Shown: one piece after another, positions 11,839-21,535 of the stretch
Layout: each line of letters starts with the position of its first letter
How positions within the stretch are numbered: the first letter of the stretch is position 1
Source of the DNA: Elmis aenea
Lineage: Eukaryota > Arthropoda > Insecta > Coleoptera > Elmidae
Length of the DNA stretch: 64,000 nt
Direction of reading: 5' to 3'
Assembly: GCA_947652605.1 (NCBI GenBank)
Contig: CANTFG010000253.1
Span: 1-64,000 of the forward strand
The notes under the pieces: model-generated
Told to the model about the DNA's origin: nothing
Databases searched by the model: none
What the model saw: the letters and a program-made list of their open reading frames with translations, nothing else
Translations under genes and position numbers: made by a program

Positions 11839-12799
11839 CAGGGTGTTTGAAATTCGAGTTTAAGCATGGGGATCTCGCTTATTATAATAGCTATAGAATA
11901 TAGGTTGAAATTAGGCAAAGTTGCTAAATTCGATGCTTATTGATAATTCAAAGAGAAATTGGAAATATCTCAAACGGTATCCGAGAAAATTAGGAAAAAC
12001 TGGAATGTCCATATTTGTAAATCGTTTATAACTCCTTCGGAGTTTGAAATATAGGTGTTAAAACATTTCCCAAGCAACTTTTTAAGCCGAATCGGATGGT
12101 GGTCACAAATTTTTCCTAGATCGATTCGTTTTTGTTTTATGACAACCTACATAATTTTTTCTTGGGGGCGCAATTTTTACTATTTACATTTATTACATAA
12201 TCAAATAGCATTTATTTTTGTAAATTCATAGATGTATCACACATGGTATTTTGCTTCTTCTTTCATTGTCGAATTTGAATAAATACGTTTTTAACAATAA
12301 CAACTATAAATCAGGTTGGCCGGTCATTTTAGTTTATGTTGTTTCCATGACAACCCATCAACAAACTAAAAGTTTTGGAAGCCTATTACTTGTCACATTA
12401 ATAAATTCGTAAAAATGAACTTTCATAACGAAGAAAAACGCGATATGCTGCCTATAAGAAAAAAACAAAGTTGGTTGTCATAAAACAAAAACGAATCGAT
12501 CTAGGAAAAGTTTGTGACCACTATCCGATTCGACTTAAAAAGTTTCTTAGGCAATGTTTTTTAAATTATTAATTAATGTTTTTAAAATATTTTAAACTCC
12601 AAAGGAGTTATAGACTATTTTCAAAAATGATATTTTCCAGTTTTTCATAATTTTCTCGTATACCGTTTGAGATATTTCCAATTTATCTTTGGATTATCAA
12701 TGAGCATCGAATTTAGCAACTTTGCCAAATGTAAACCTATACTCTCGCTATTATAATAAGCGAGATCCCCATGCTTAAACTCGAATTTCAATCATCCTG
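11839..12799. mobile_element. Family-2 foldback element nested in hAT element
   Basis: Left end CAGGGTGTTTG after TA (11837-11838); right end degenerates to catcctg. The arms are inverted copies (for example gcatggggatctcgcttat and its complement). It closely resembles 4938-5845, including the central region. Non-autonomous. Confidence 0.8.
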
Positions 12800-12800
12800 C

Positions 12801-12893
12801 ATAAGTTGTTTCCGGGTTGGAACCGCGTCGAAGGTTTCTTCATAACCGACGTTTCGTCCTCCTTTATCGGGTTCCAACCCGGAAACAACTTAT
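12801..12893. repeat. Perfect 24-bp inverted repeat (hairpin)
   Basis: Arms 12801-12824 and 12870-12893 are exact complements (core gtttccgggttggaacc), separated by 45 bp containing gacgtttcgtcctcc. The wording resembles the Penelope-like element ends at 57161-57255, so it may be a relic of such a terminus. Function unknown. Confidence 0.75.
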
Positions 12894-13164
12894 ATACAAC
12901 ACAACATTATTTTACTTGAAACTCAAAAACTACAATAAAAATACAGACGAGGGGAGGCGCGAAAAAATAATATGCCCCGGGCGCCATTTACACTCGCTAC
13001 GCCACTGATCCAGCGTGTTGAGGATTTAATTTCAATCTCCTGTTGTGAATTCTAAATTGTTGTGAATATGTCGATAAGATTTTCAAACATTCTAAGTGCA
13101 CGCGATAATCTTTAATTCAAATATCTGCTTTCGATTTTATGTTTAATTTGTAGCGTGGGATATA

Positions 13165-15362
13165 CAGGGTAGTGCTTTTTTCGATGCTCACCATTGCTAT
13201 CTTGGAAACGGTAAGAGATACAAGGTCGGTTAAATTAGAGAAAAGTTGCACATTTTTATGGCGATTAAGAATCTGAAAAGAAATCCTGGATATTTTGATT
13301 CGTTTTTGTTTTATTACAAAAAAACTGAAAAATGTGATTTTAGAAAAATATTATTATCTTCCCTACCACTGACTCTATTTCATTTAAACTTGGTCACTTT
13401 ATGTTTTTGACCGTCCTGGGTTTGATGACGTCAACAGAAATTTTCTAAGCCTTCTAGATTTCAAGTTGCGATAGTCAACTTTTTTATTTCTTATGGCCGC
13501 CATATTGGATTTTTACACCATCTGACAGACAAAAAAATTAGCTTTTCAAATTGGTAACCAAAATACCTTTTTTCTTTTAAAAAACTTGTTGAAATTTGAA
13601 AATTTGTATAAATAATCTACAAAATCGAGAATGCTCTGAAAAACAATTGAAACTATGATATAAATAAAAGACTGAACATTTTATTGGTCTAATGATAACA
13701 AATTGAAAATAAATTTAAAACACCAGATATAAGTAATTATTTAAACTGTTCAAAGTGTCCGCCGTTATGTATTATACAGAGGTCAGTCCTTAAATTCATT
13801 TCGTCCACTGCCTTTAGGATAGTCTGTCGCGGAATTGAGTCAAATGCATTTTTTATTTTACGACGAAGATGTTCAATATTATCCGTGGGGGTTGCATAAA
13901 AAACATCTTTTACATTGCCCCACAAAAAGTAATCCATGGGCGTTAAACATGGCGATCGTGGAAACCAATAAACAGGACCAAACGTACCAAGCCATGAATT
14001 TTGAAAGCGTGCATTTAAATATTCTCTTACAATTCGGGCGTTGTGAGGACCAGCTCCATCTTGCTGAAACCATTGAAGATTTTGAATGGTTAATAATGGC
14101 AATTCATCTAACATATCTTCTAAATTTGTTTCCAACAATCTTAAATATCCAGGCCCATCCAAATGTCCATCGATGAAAAAGGGACCCAGAATCGTATTAT
14201 CTAAAATACCAGCCCATACGTTCAGCGAATATCGAACTTGCGGCCTAGTCTCTCTTATTAAATGGGGATTCACTGTAGCGTAATGATGAACATTTTTCCT
14301 GTTAAACATCCCCGAGTTTGTGAATAAGGACTCGTCAGTCCATAGTATTTTTCTGGAAAAATGTGGGTCTTGCTGCAGTTTTTCCCGAAACCAATAACAA
14401 AAGTTCAATCTTCTGTTCGTATCACCAGGATGAAGAGCTTGTACCCTTGAGAATTTATAATCGTGGTAGTTATGTTTTTTTTAAATTATTTTTCTGGCAT
14501 ATGCATCATTAATACCACACTCTTGAGCAATTTTCCGGCTGGAGTTTTCTGGATTAATTGCTATTTGAGCCAACACATTCACTTCATTAACATTAATCCT
14601 TTTCCTATACGGCTCTCGCGGTCTTTTAAACATGCCATAATTACCCAAACTTCTTGAAATCCTCGTAAACATTATCCTGTGGGGTTGCTATCTCTCTGGT
14701 TATAAATTTGCGTAATTTTCAGACGCTAAAAGAGAGTTTTTATGGTTTCGAATGTAGACATCATACATTTCCTGCTTTTCTTCATTCGTAAACATCTTGA
14801 TAATCAAAAAAGACGATAAAGAAACTCTACGTACGTCACTTGCACGCAATCTGTCACTATTATTGATATCATAGTTTCAATTGTTTTTCAGAGCATTCTC
14901 GATTTTGTAGATTATTTATACAAATTTTCAAATTTCAACAAATTTTTTGGAAGAAAAAAGGTATTTTGGTTACTAATTTAAAAAGCTAATTTTTTTGTCT
15001 GTCTGATGGTGCAAAAATCCAATATGGCGGCCATAACAAATAAAAAAGTTGACTATCGCAACTTGAAATCTATAAGGTTTAGAAAATTTCTGTTGACGTC
15101 ATCAAACTCAGGACGGTCAAAAACATAAAGTGACCAAGTTTAAATGAAATAGAGTCAGTGGTAGGGAAGATAATAATATTTTTCTAAAATCACATTTTTC
15201 AGTTTTTTTGTAATAAAACAAAAACGAATCAAAATATCCAGGATTTCTTTTCAGATTCTTAATCGCCATAAAAATGTGCAACTTTTCTCTAATTTAACCG
15301 ACCTTGTATCTCTTACCGTTTCCAAGATAGCAATGGTGAGCATCGAAAAAAGCACCACCCTG
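13165..15362. mobile_element. Family-9 mariner-like element with ~500-bp inverted repeats
   Basis: 2.2-kb element flanked by TA (13163-13164, 15363-15364). Inverted repeats 13165-13661 and 14866-15362 match closely along about 500 bp, far longer than typical mariner repeats of tens of bp. The unique centre encodes a broken DD41D transposase on the minus strand. It interrupts the Harbinger pseudogene. This links the CAGGGTG palindromes to a mariner-superfamily enzyme. Confidence 0.9.
13737..14795 (-). pseudogene. DD41D mariner-superfamily transposase, disrupted
   Basis: The likely ancestral start is ATG at 14795 (MFTNEEKQEMYDVY). The frame breaks near 14700, resumes at 14672 with a helix-turn-helix-like N-terminal region, and is cut by one in-frame TAA at about 14481-14483 (after AYARKII). 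It then runs open to 13737. Catalytic residues visible: D in LWTDESLF, D in FQQDGAGPHN, and D in LTPMDYFLWG with 41 residues between the second and third, hence DD41D (rosa-like spacing). Total about 353 codons, near full length. Not functional as it stands. Confidence 0.85.
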
Positions 15363-15543
15363 TATATGGCCTTATCGTATATGTATTTTTTCAATAGCAA
15401 AGCTGGATCAATGATAACAAAGGGTGCTGATTGTTTAGTTCTTGTAAGAGGTTTTATCTTCTGGTACATCAAGTGTTTCAAGAGTACCATTTTGTAAACG
15501 TTTCCTAAGATTTGACGAATACCACAATCGCTACTCTATCCAC

Positions 15544-15780
15544 AGTGGAGGATCTATGATTTTGCCACCTGTAGGCTAGTATTATCATTAAAAAAAAAAA
15601 GTTTTTTATGCTTTGCCTTTGACTAGGAAAATTTTGTTAGAAAAAAGATCCAAATTAAAAATAAGGCGACTTATAAAATCCCTAATCGTTTCCAAACCCA
15701 TTTATTTACATTTGAGTTAAATATGTTTGCAATTAATTCGCTGGATCCCTCCAGACGTAAATCAATTACAAGCTAACGCC
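15544..15780 (+). mobile_element. hAT-like terminus fragment
   Basis: The string cagtggaggatctatg at about 15545 looks like a hAT-type left end and truncates the Harbinger pseudogene on its upstream side. No right end or duplication was found, so extent is uncertain. Confidence 0.3.
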
Positions 15781-15786
15781 CCGCCC

Positions 15787-15933
15787 CGTATATATAAATT
15801 GTTGTTGAAATAGGGCCGTAAACCATTTATAGAGACGTCAGTCAGCAGTCAACCTCCATCATAGGCAACTAGAGAGAGCCGAGTGTGCGCTGCTACTAAA
15901 GTGGAACAAAAGACAGCAGCAACGTCTGTCAAG
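15787..15933 (+). promoter_or_regulatory. Candidate core promoter and first exon
   Basis: A TATA-like tatatataaa at about 15788-15797 is followed by a TCAGTC initiator-like motif near 15838-15846. Next comes about 85 bp of balanced-composition sequence without an obvious repeat, then a donor-like gtaaatt at about 15932. The TATA-initiator spacing (about 45-50 bp) is longer than the usual 30. Purely a sequence-pattern inference; could be chance. Confidence 0.25.
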
Positions 15934-15939
15934 TAAATT

Positions 15940-16242
15940 AACTCTATTTCCTGTGGGTCACGTATGACTTGAACTTTTCTCGAGAAAATGAAAATGTACT
16001 TACTTTACTCTCGTATTTGGTTTTAAAGTGAAGAAAACTTTAAGTAAATATGATTTTGTTTAACCAACTGCACATCACAAAACTGTTCGGGAAATTTTAG
16101 TTGGAATTACTTTTTTATGTACAGAGTGTTTCTGATTTCATTAAATTTTAAGAACAGTGTTTTGGCTAATGATGAGAAGGAGGTGCACGGATAATTGAAA
16201 AACACGAATAGTCTGAAGTAATAACTTGCGTTTTAAAATATA
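15940..16242. other. Unassigned
   Basis: AT-rich, no recognised repeat end or coding domain. Confidence 0.3.
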
Positions 16243-16400
16243 CAGTGTGTTCAGAATTCGAGGCTCACCATGAATAGGGTACCTCTATATGGCCAAGCTA
16301 CACGAACCCTCCAACTTTTTCATAGCGGCAATGGGATTATATAGGATTTCTTTTAATGATTTAATTTTTAAACGAAATTTTAAGGTAAAAACTCAATTGA
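16243..16400 (+). mobile_element. Family-12 element left-end fragment
   Basis: Starts cagtgtgttcagaattcg after TA and matches, inverted, the terminus at 47794 (cgaattctggacacactg). Only the terminal portion is recognisable. No partner end nearby. Confidence 0.45.
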
Positions 16401-16874
16401 CATGCGGAAATAGATGCAATAGTAAGTATAGCAACTAAAAAATGAGTAAAATGAATGTTATTAGCTATTAATGTTTAAAAAACATATACGGAGCGCGTAT
16501 TTCCACTGTAAGCATGCAACCCATGATACACGCAGTTGCAAACAATTGTTTACCTAATTCCTGTTTTAAAGTCCAATGAGCAACTGAAAAGTATAGATTC
16601 ATCAATTTAATTTAATATTTTATGACAAAATTACATTATTAATTCCAATCAATGCTCTATGGCAGAGGTTCTCAATCCGTGGTCCGCGGAACATTGGTGC
16701 TCCGTGAAGCCGCTTCAAGTGTTCCGCGAAAAAATCAAATAATTAAAAATGTTTACAAAATGAAAATCAATACAATGTAAAATAATTTTTGTTTGGTATT
16801 GTAATCAGCAAAAGCGAAAACAATCAATCCAAATATAATAAAAAATCACTGATTCTTGCACCAAGAAGTACTTG

Positions 16875-17768
16875 TCATAAAGACAATGCCTAAGAAACTA
16901 AACGAAGTATTGGATCAAGTAGTTTCCATGGTTAATTTTATTAAAAAGCCGAATTTTCAAACAACTTTGTTCATCCATAGACGCAGACTACGAATGTTTA
17001 CTTATTCATACAGAAAAGTGAGGTGGTTGTAGCGTGGAAAGGTTTTAAATCGTGTGTTGCAAGTTGCAATTAAAAAATGAATTACCGTTTTTTTTTTTCG
17101 AGTTAGAAAATCACGAAACTTTTGGAAAATATCTGAAAAATGATAATTGGTGCAATAATTTGGCGTATTTGGCTGATATTTTTGGTTACTTTAATACTGT
17201 CAATATAAGTATGCAAGGAAACAACGAAAACAGTCTTACATCGACTGACAAATTATGTGTAATGAAAAAAAAACTTTTACTATGGAAGAGACACGTAAGA
17301 GAGAAAAAACACAGAAATGTTCCCCTCTGTGCAGGATGCAAACGAGGCATTTATTTCTTTAATAATCGAACATTTAACAACAATAAAAAAAAAAATTGAA
17401 AAAATATTTTTCATTGTTAAACACTGAACAATTCGATTGGATAAGAAATCCGTTTGCTTGTTCCGACTTCTCCAGTTTTACTTTGAACGAAGAAGAAGAA
17501 CTGACGTGGCTCTCATCAGATCGTGGATTAAAATTGAAGTTCATTGAAAATACTACCTACTGAAAAATTCTTGATCTCTGTTAAAGAAGAATACCCAGGT
17601 CTAGCAAAAAGAGCTCTAAACACCTTATAACTTATTTCCACGTCATATCTTTGCGAAAAAGGATTTTCCGTTAATATTAAAACCAAGAAACGCGAGAGTG
17701 GGAAATTTAGAAGAGGAGAGGCGAGTGGCTTTATCATTTATTCGTCTCAATATTGCTGAAATTTCCTA
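16875..17768 (+). pseudogene. hAT transposase remnant (ZBED/SCAN-type)
   Basis: Recognisable blocks in several frames: LNEVLDQVVSMVNFIK and RGKVLNRVLQ near 16890-17055; NDNWCNNLAYLADIFGYFN in the 17052-17399 frame; and a C-terminal dimerisation block (YLCEKGFS, VKEEYPGLAKRAL) at about 17580-17680. These follow the order of ZBED5/SCAND3-like hAT transposases. Frameshifts and stops separate the blocks and the N-terminal BED finger is absent. Confidence 0.7.
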
Positions 17769-17864
17769 AGATCACCAACGCTCATTTTAAATGATTTTTA
17801 AATAAATATGTTTGCATCAATTAATATCGGTATATTATTGTTTTATAAAAGTATCACTTTGAAA

Positions 17865-18005
17865 CAGGGTTGGCCAACCCCACGCCCACAATGCGCCCGC
17901 GACACGATTCCGTTTTTTCTCTCTTCAATAATGGAGATATTTTTGCGAGCTATGTCCTTTTCTTTTTCATTGCGCCCACTATTTCAAAAAGGTTGGCCAC
18001 CCCTG
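17865..18005. mobile_element. hAT-type MITE nested in the hAT element
   Basis: 141 bp with inverted ends cagggttggccaacc / ggttggccacccctg. The flanking 8-mers ctttgaaa and ctttaaag match at 6 of 8 positions. No coding capacity. Confidence 0.7.
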
Positions 18006-18094
18006 CTTTAAAGCTTTTGTTGTATTGTAAGTGTTCCGCGAAAAAAAAGTCAGAGTTTAGTGTTCCCCGACTTTAAAAAGATTGAGAACCAATG

Positions 18095-20583
18095 CTCTAT
18101 GGTGTAGTTTATCACTCACCTAGTTCTAGTAACGGTGATTTTATAAATTATTTCGGCAATTGGATATATAATATAATCTTAGAAAATAGTAAAAAAAGTA
18201 TTGTATTAGCGGGAGATTTTAACATAGATATGTCGAAAAATACCTTTTATAGTAATAAAATGCTAAATTGTTTTAATAGTTTAGGATTGAAACAAGTTGT
18301 TAAAGATTATACAAGATGTACACAGACATCAAACACCATGATTGATTTAGTATTAATTAATAACGATAAATTTATCGCATCTGTTTTGGATACATTTAAC
18401 ATTTCAGATCATAATACCATAGAAATTAAGTGCGAAAAACAAACTGGTTTTGCTGCATCATGTAAAGTTTTAGTTAAAAACTACTCTAATTACAACACAC
18501 AAAGTCTACAAAAAAGCATATCCGACAGGTTTAACTATGACATTGTAGAGTTATTAGATATAAATGGTAAAGTAAATGCAATAACGCAAATAGTGCAAAG
18601 GTCGGTCGACGAACTTGCCACGTACAAAGTAATAAGCACTGGCGGTATCGTAAACAGGTGGTTTACAACGGAACTTAAATCTAAACAAAAAGAGAGAGAC
18701 AGTCTTTATAAAATAGCGAAATTAACCAAATTAGGACATTACTGGGAAATGTACAAATCAGCAAGAAATGAATATACTAAATTAATTAAATTTGCTAAAA
18801 ATTCATATACCGAAAATAAATTAAAAAGTTGTCAAAATAATTCGACTAAAATGTGGAGAGCTCTTAAAGAAATACTGGGGGGAAACAAGAATGTTAAAAT
18901 TAAAAAGGTGAATTTTGGTGACTTGGAAATTACGAATGAATCAGATTTAGCCACGAATTTTTAACGAATACTTTGTAAACAGCATAAAAGATATTAACGA
19001 AAATATTCCTTCACCAATAAATCCAATTCTTAAAATAAAAAGTGCTAGTGACACCTTTAAATTTAGATGTGTTACCTTAGACCAAGTATACAAAATAGTG
19101 AATACTATCAAAAATTCAAGTAGTACAGATAATATTTCACTTAGTACAATAAGGGATGCCTTACCAGTAATCGGGCAAACATTAGTTAACATTATAAATG
19201 AATCATTACAGTACGGGGTAGTACCAGAAATTTGGAAAATTAATACGGTTATTCCTATTCCAAAAATTATTAACACTAAAAAATGCGGTGAGTTTAGACC
19301 TATAAATATGTTACCTAAAATAGAACAAATATTAGAAATTATAGTTAAACAACAACTCGTAGAATTTCTTAACAGTAACAAAACTATTTTAGATTCTCAA
19401 TCAGGATTTAGACATAAGCATTCATGCGAAACAGCATTGAATTTAGTTTTAACAAATTGGAGAGATGAAATTGAAAACGATAAAATAATTTTGGCAGTTT
19501 TTGTCGATCTGAAATGAGCATTTGAAACCATCTGTAGAAAAAGACTTTTGCAAAAATTACAAATGTACGGAATCCAAGGGAATGAACTAAAATGGTTTGA
19601 AAGTTATTTATCAAACAGATTTCAAAAAACCAGGGTGGGAAAAGTAGAATCAAAGGCAATTATTAACGAGTTAGGTGTACCACAAGGATCAGTTTTAGGT
19701 CCAGTTTTATTCAATATTTACATAAATGACATTACGCAAACAGTTAAATCGTGTGACATGCATTTATTTGCAGATGATACGTTAATTTCGGTATCAGGTG
19801 AAGATTTACAAACAGCAGTTAATGTCATAAACGAAGATTTAATTGAAGTAACAGATTGGTTTAAAGCTAATAAACTGGAGTTGAATGTATCTAAAACAAA
19901 ATGCATGGTAATAGGTAGTACACAATTCAGCAATATGTCAAATGTTAACGTATTTATAGATAATAATAAAGTAGAGATAGTTGAAGAGTTTAAATACCTA
20001 GGGGTAATTATAGATAATCATCTAAAATTTAAAAAGAACATAGATTATATTGTAAAAAAAGTTGGTGCAAAAATTAGTTATTTTGGGAGAATATCGAATA
20101 AATTAAACTTTGAAGCTAGTATATTGGTCTATCATACAATAAAAGAACCATACTTTAATTATTGCAGTAGCATAATATTTCTAAGTAATGAGGGGATCTG
20201 AAAAAATTACAAAAGCAGCAAAACAGAGCTTTGCGTATCATATTACAGTGTTCTAAATTAACTAAAATTGAATATATGCATAATAAGTTAATATATGGCA
20301 AAATACAGTGTATAACGTTTTGGTTCTAATATATAAATGTATAAACAATATGATGCCAGGATATATGAGTAAATATCTGATATACAACAAAGAACAGCAT
20401 GATTATGAAACAAGACAAAGAGAACATTTTAGACTGCCTAAATGTAAAAAAAGTAGTACACAGAACTCGCTCTATTACAAAGGGCTAAAATTATTTAATC
20501 AATTACCAAACGAATTAAAATATTCTGTTAATCTGCATGCGTTTAAAGAAGGTTGTAAGACCCATGTAAAACTGCAATTTTAA
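18095..20583 (+). pseudogene. LINE endonuclease-reverse transcriptase, frameshifted
   Basis: 18095-18964 is the endonuclease C-terminus (AGDFNIDM, NISDHNTI) plus linker. A one-base insertion near 18960 shifts the frame. 19098-20201 is the reverse transcriptase, with QSGFRHKHSCETAL, GVPQGSVLGP and the catalytic FADDTLI, and an in-frame TGA at 19515-19517 within VDLK*AFET. Two more frameshifts (about 20190 and 20310) precede the conserved tail with TRQREHFRLPK and YYKGLKLFNQLP. The N-terminal half of the endonuclease is missing, so it is not functional. Confidence 0.9.
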
Positions 20584-20669
20584 TTTGAAGTACTAGTTGT
20601 AAAGATTGATGTATAAAATAGTTTCTTTTATAACTAAATAAAGCCTATTATTATTATTATTATTATTAA
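18095..20669 (+). mobile_element. Non-LTR retrotransposon (LINE), decayed
   Basis: Encodes the C-terminal part of an EEP endonuclease, a reverse transcriptase and a C-terminal segment, ending in an (ATT)n tail at 20646-20669. The short stretch before 16655 is probably the same element, displaced by the hAT insertion; its 5' limit is unclear. The related, opposite-strand copy is at 34778-36112. The layout and APE-type endonuclease fit the Jockey/CR1 group; exact clade not assigned. Confidence 0.85.
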
Positions 20670-20955
20670 ATTGATGTAGACAAATAATTACAATGCAGTT
20701 TTTCTTAAAAATTAAAAAAAATATTGTATTTAACTTAACTTATGATATTTACGTATGGTAATAACTTACACATCTATCACTAATGTCTTTGAAAGTCTTG
20801 GATCACACTTAAACACCCTGAACAAGCAAGAAAAAAAATAAAATCTGTAAAACTCCGTATCAACGCAATGCAAATCATATAAAATCTGGAGGTCGCAGCC
20901 TAGTGGCAAGCGAAACTCGACCGTATGTACAATATAAACTTGTCCATCGCTTGTC
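20670..20955. other. Unassigned
   Basis: AT-rich, then a GC-balanced stretch near 20880-20960. No recognised feature. Confidence 0.3.
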
Positions 20956-20959
20956 CGTA

Positions 20960-21530
20960 CCCTGGTTATAAAGGTACCCTAACCATGAATAACTTTTAAA
21001 CCGTAATAGATATAAGGTCGGTTAAATGTGACAAAAGTTGCCTACTTCATAGAGCGTTTGTTTTCGAAAAAAAAATTCAAGGCTAATTTGATATCGATGA
21101 AAAACCAAAAATGTGTCAAATCTTTACATGAATTTATCTCAGTTGCTATAAAATACAGCGAAGTAGTTTTTAACAAAAGTGGTAGATATTTTTGATCGCT
21201 ATAAAATGGCGGTAATAATTTTTTTTTTTGATATTGCATATTTTACGAAATACAGCATAAACTTGCATTTTTTTAAATGTAAATTTAGTGGCATTCGAGA
21301 GCTTATTTTTCTCTCTTTACAATGATATGCCATATGATACATTTATCTAGAATTTTCACGGCTCTAGTATTAAAAAAAGGTTTTGATGTAAAAAATTAAG
21401 CAAGCCATGAATTAATAACATCGAGTTACATCTATTAGCTGTTAAGAAACAAAAGAACGCCTAAACAAAGCAAAAAATCGAGATATAATTAAATTATTTT
21501 ATTTACAACATAACACTGAAATTATCAGAG
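20960..21530 (-). mobile_element. Family-12 foldback fragment
   Basis: Contains aaccatgaataacttttaaac and ataaggtcggttaaatg, matching the arm preceding 47794, and the shared subterminal motif. No complete terminus at either end. Confidence 0.45.
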
Positions 21531-21535
21531 GTATA

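Larger units (their letters stand above)
11605..13007. mobile_element. hAT-type non-autonomous element with 8-bp duplication
   Basis: Termini cagtggcgtagcga / tcgctacgccactg are perfect inverted repeats of 14 bp, flanked by the identical 8-mer atccagcg (11597-11604 and 13008-13015). Inner ends both carry gccccgggcgcc. Length of duplication and CAGTG ends indicate hAT. No transposase; the interior is occupied by a foldback (11839-12799) and a hairpin. It lies inside the Harbinger pseudogene. Confidence 0.9.
11383..15540 (-). pseudogene. PIF/Harbinger transposase, split by two later insertions
   Basis: Three minus-strand segments read as one DDE_4 (Harbinger nuclease) C-terminal half. 15540-15365 gives KQSAPFVII and LLLKKYIYDKA. 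13162-13016 gives YPTLQIKH and RLSRALRMFEN, like the family's FNYRLSRARRxVEN. 11604-11383 gives NFVRHGSDLL and VRDTFARFFNSNAG then stop. Removing the TA-flanked mariner (13165-15362) and the hAT-type element (11605-13007, 8-bp duplication) makes the flanks contiguous. In-frame stops and frameshifts remain, so it is inactive. The N-terminal half is missing upstream of about 15540. Confidence 0.75.
16663..18094. mobile_element. hAT element with perfect 8-bp duplication, inserted in a LINE
   Basis: Ends cagaggttctcaatc and the inverse of gattgagaaccaatg form imperfect 15-bp inverted repeats. The 8-mer ctctatgg stands on both sides (16655-16662, 18095-18102). Excising the element joins flanking LINE sequence. 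It carries a decayed transposase (16875-17768) and a further MITE (17865-18005). Confidence 0.85.

Noticed and set aside
13835..14283. Plus-strand frames of up to 113 codons
   Set aside because: Shadows of the minus-strand DD41D transposase.
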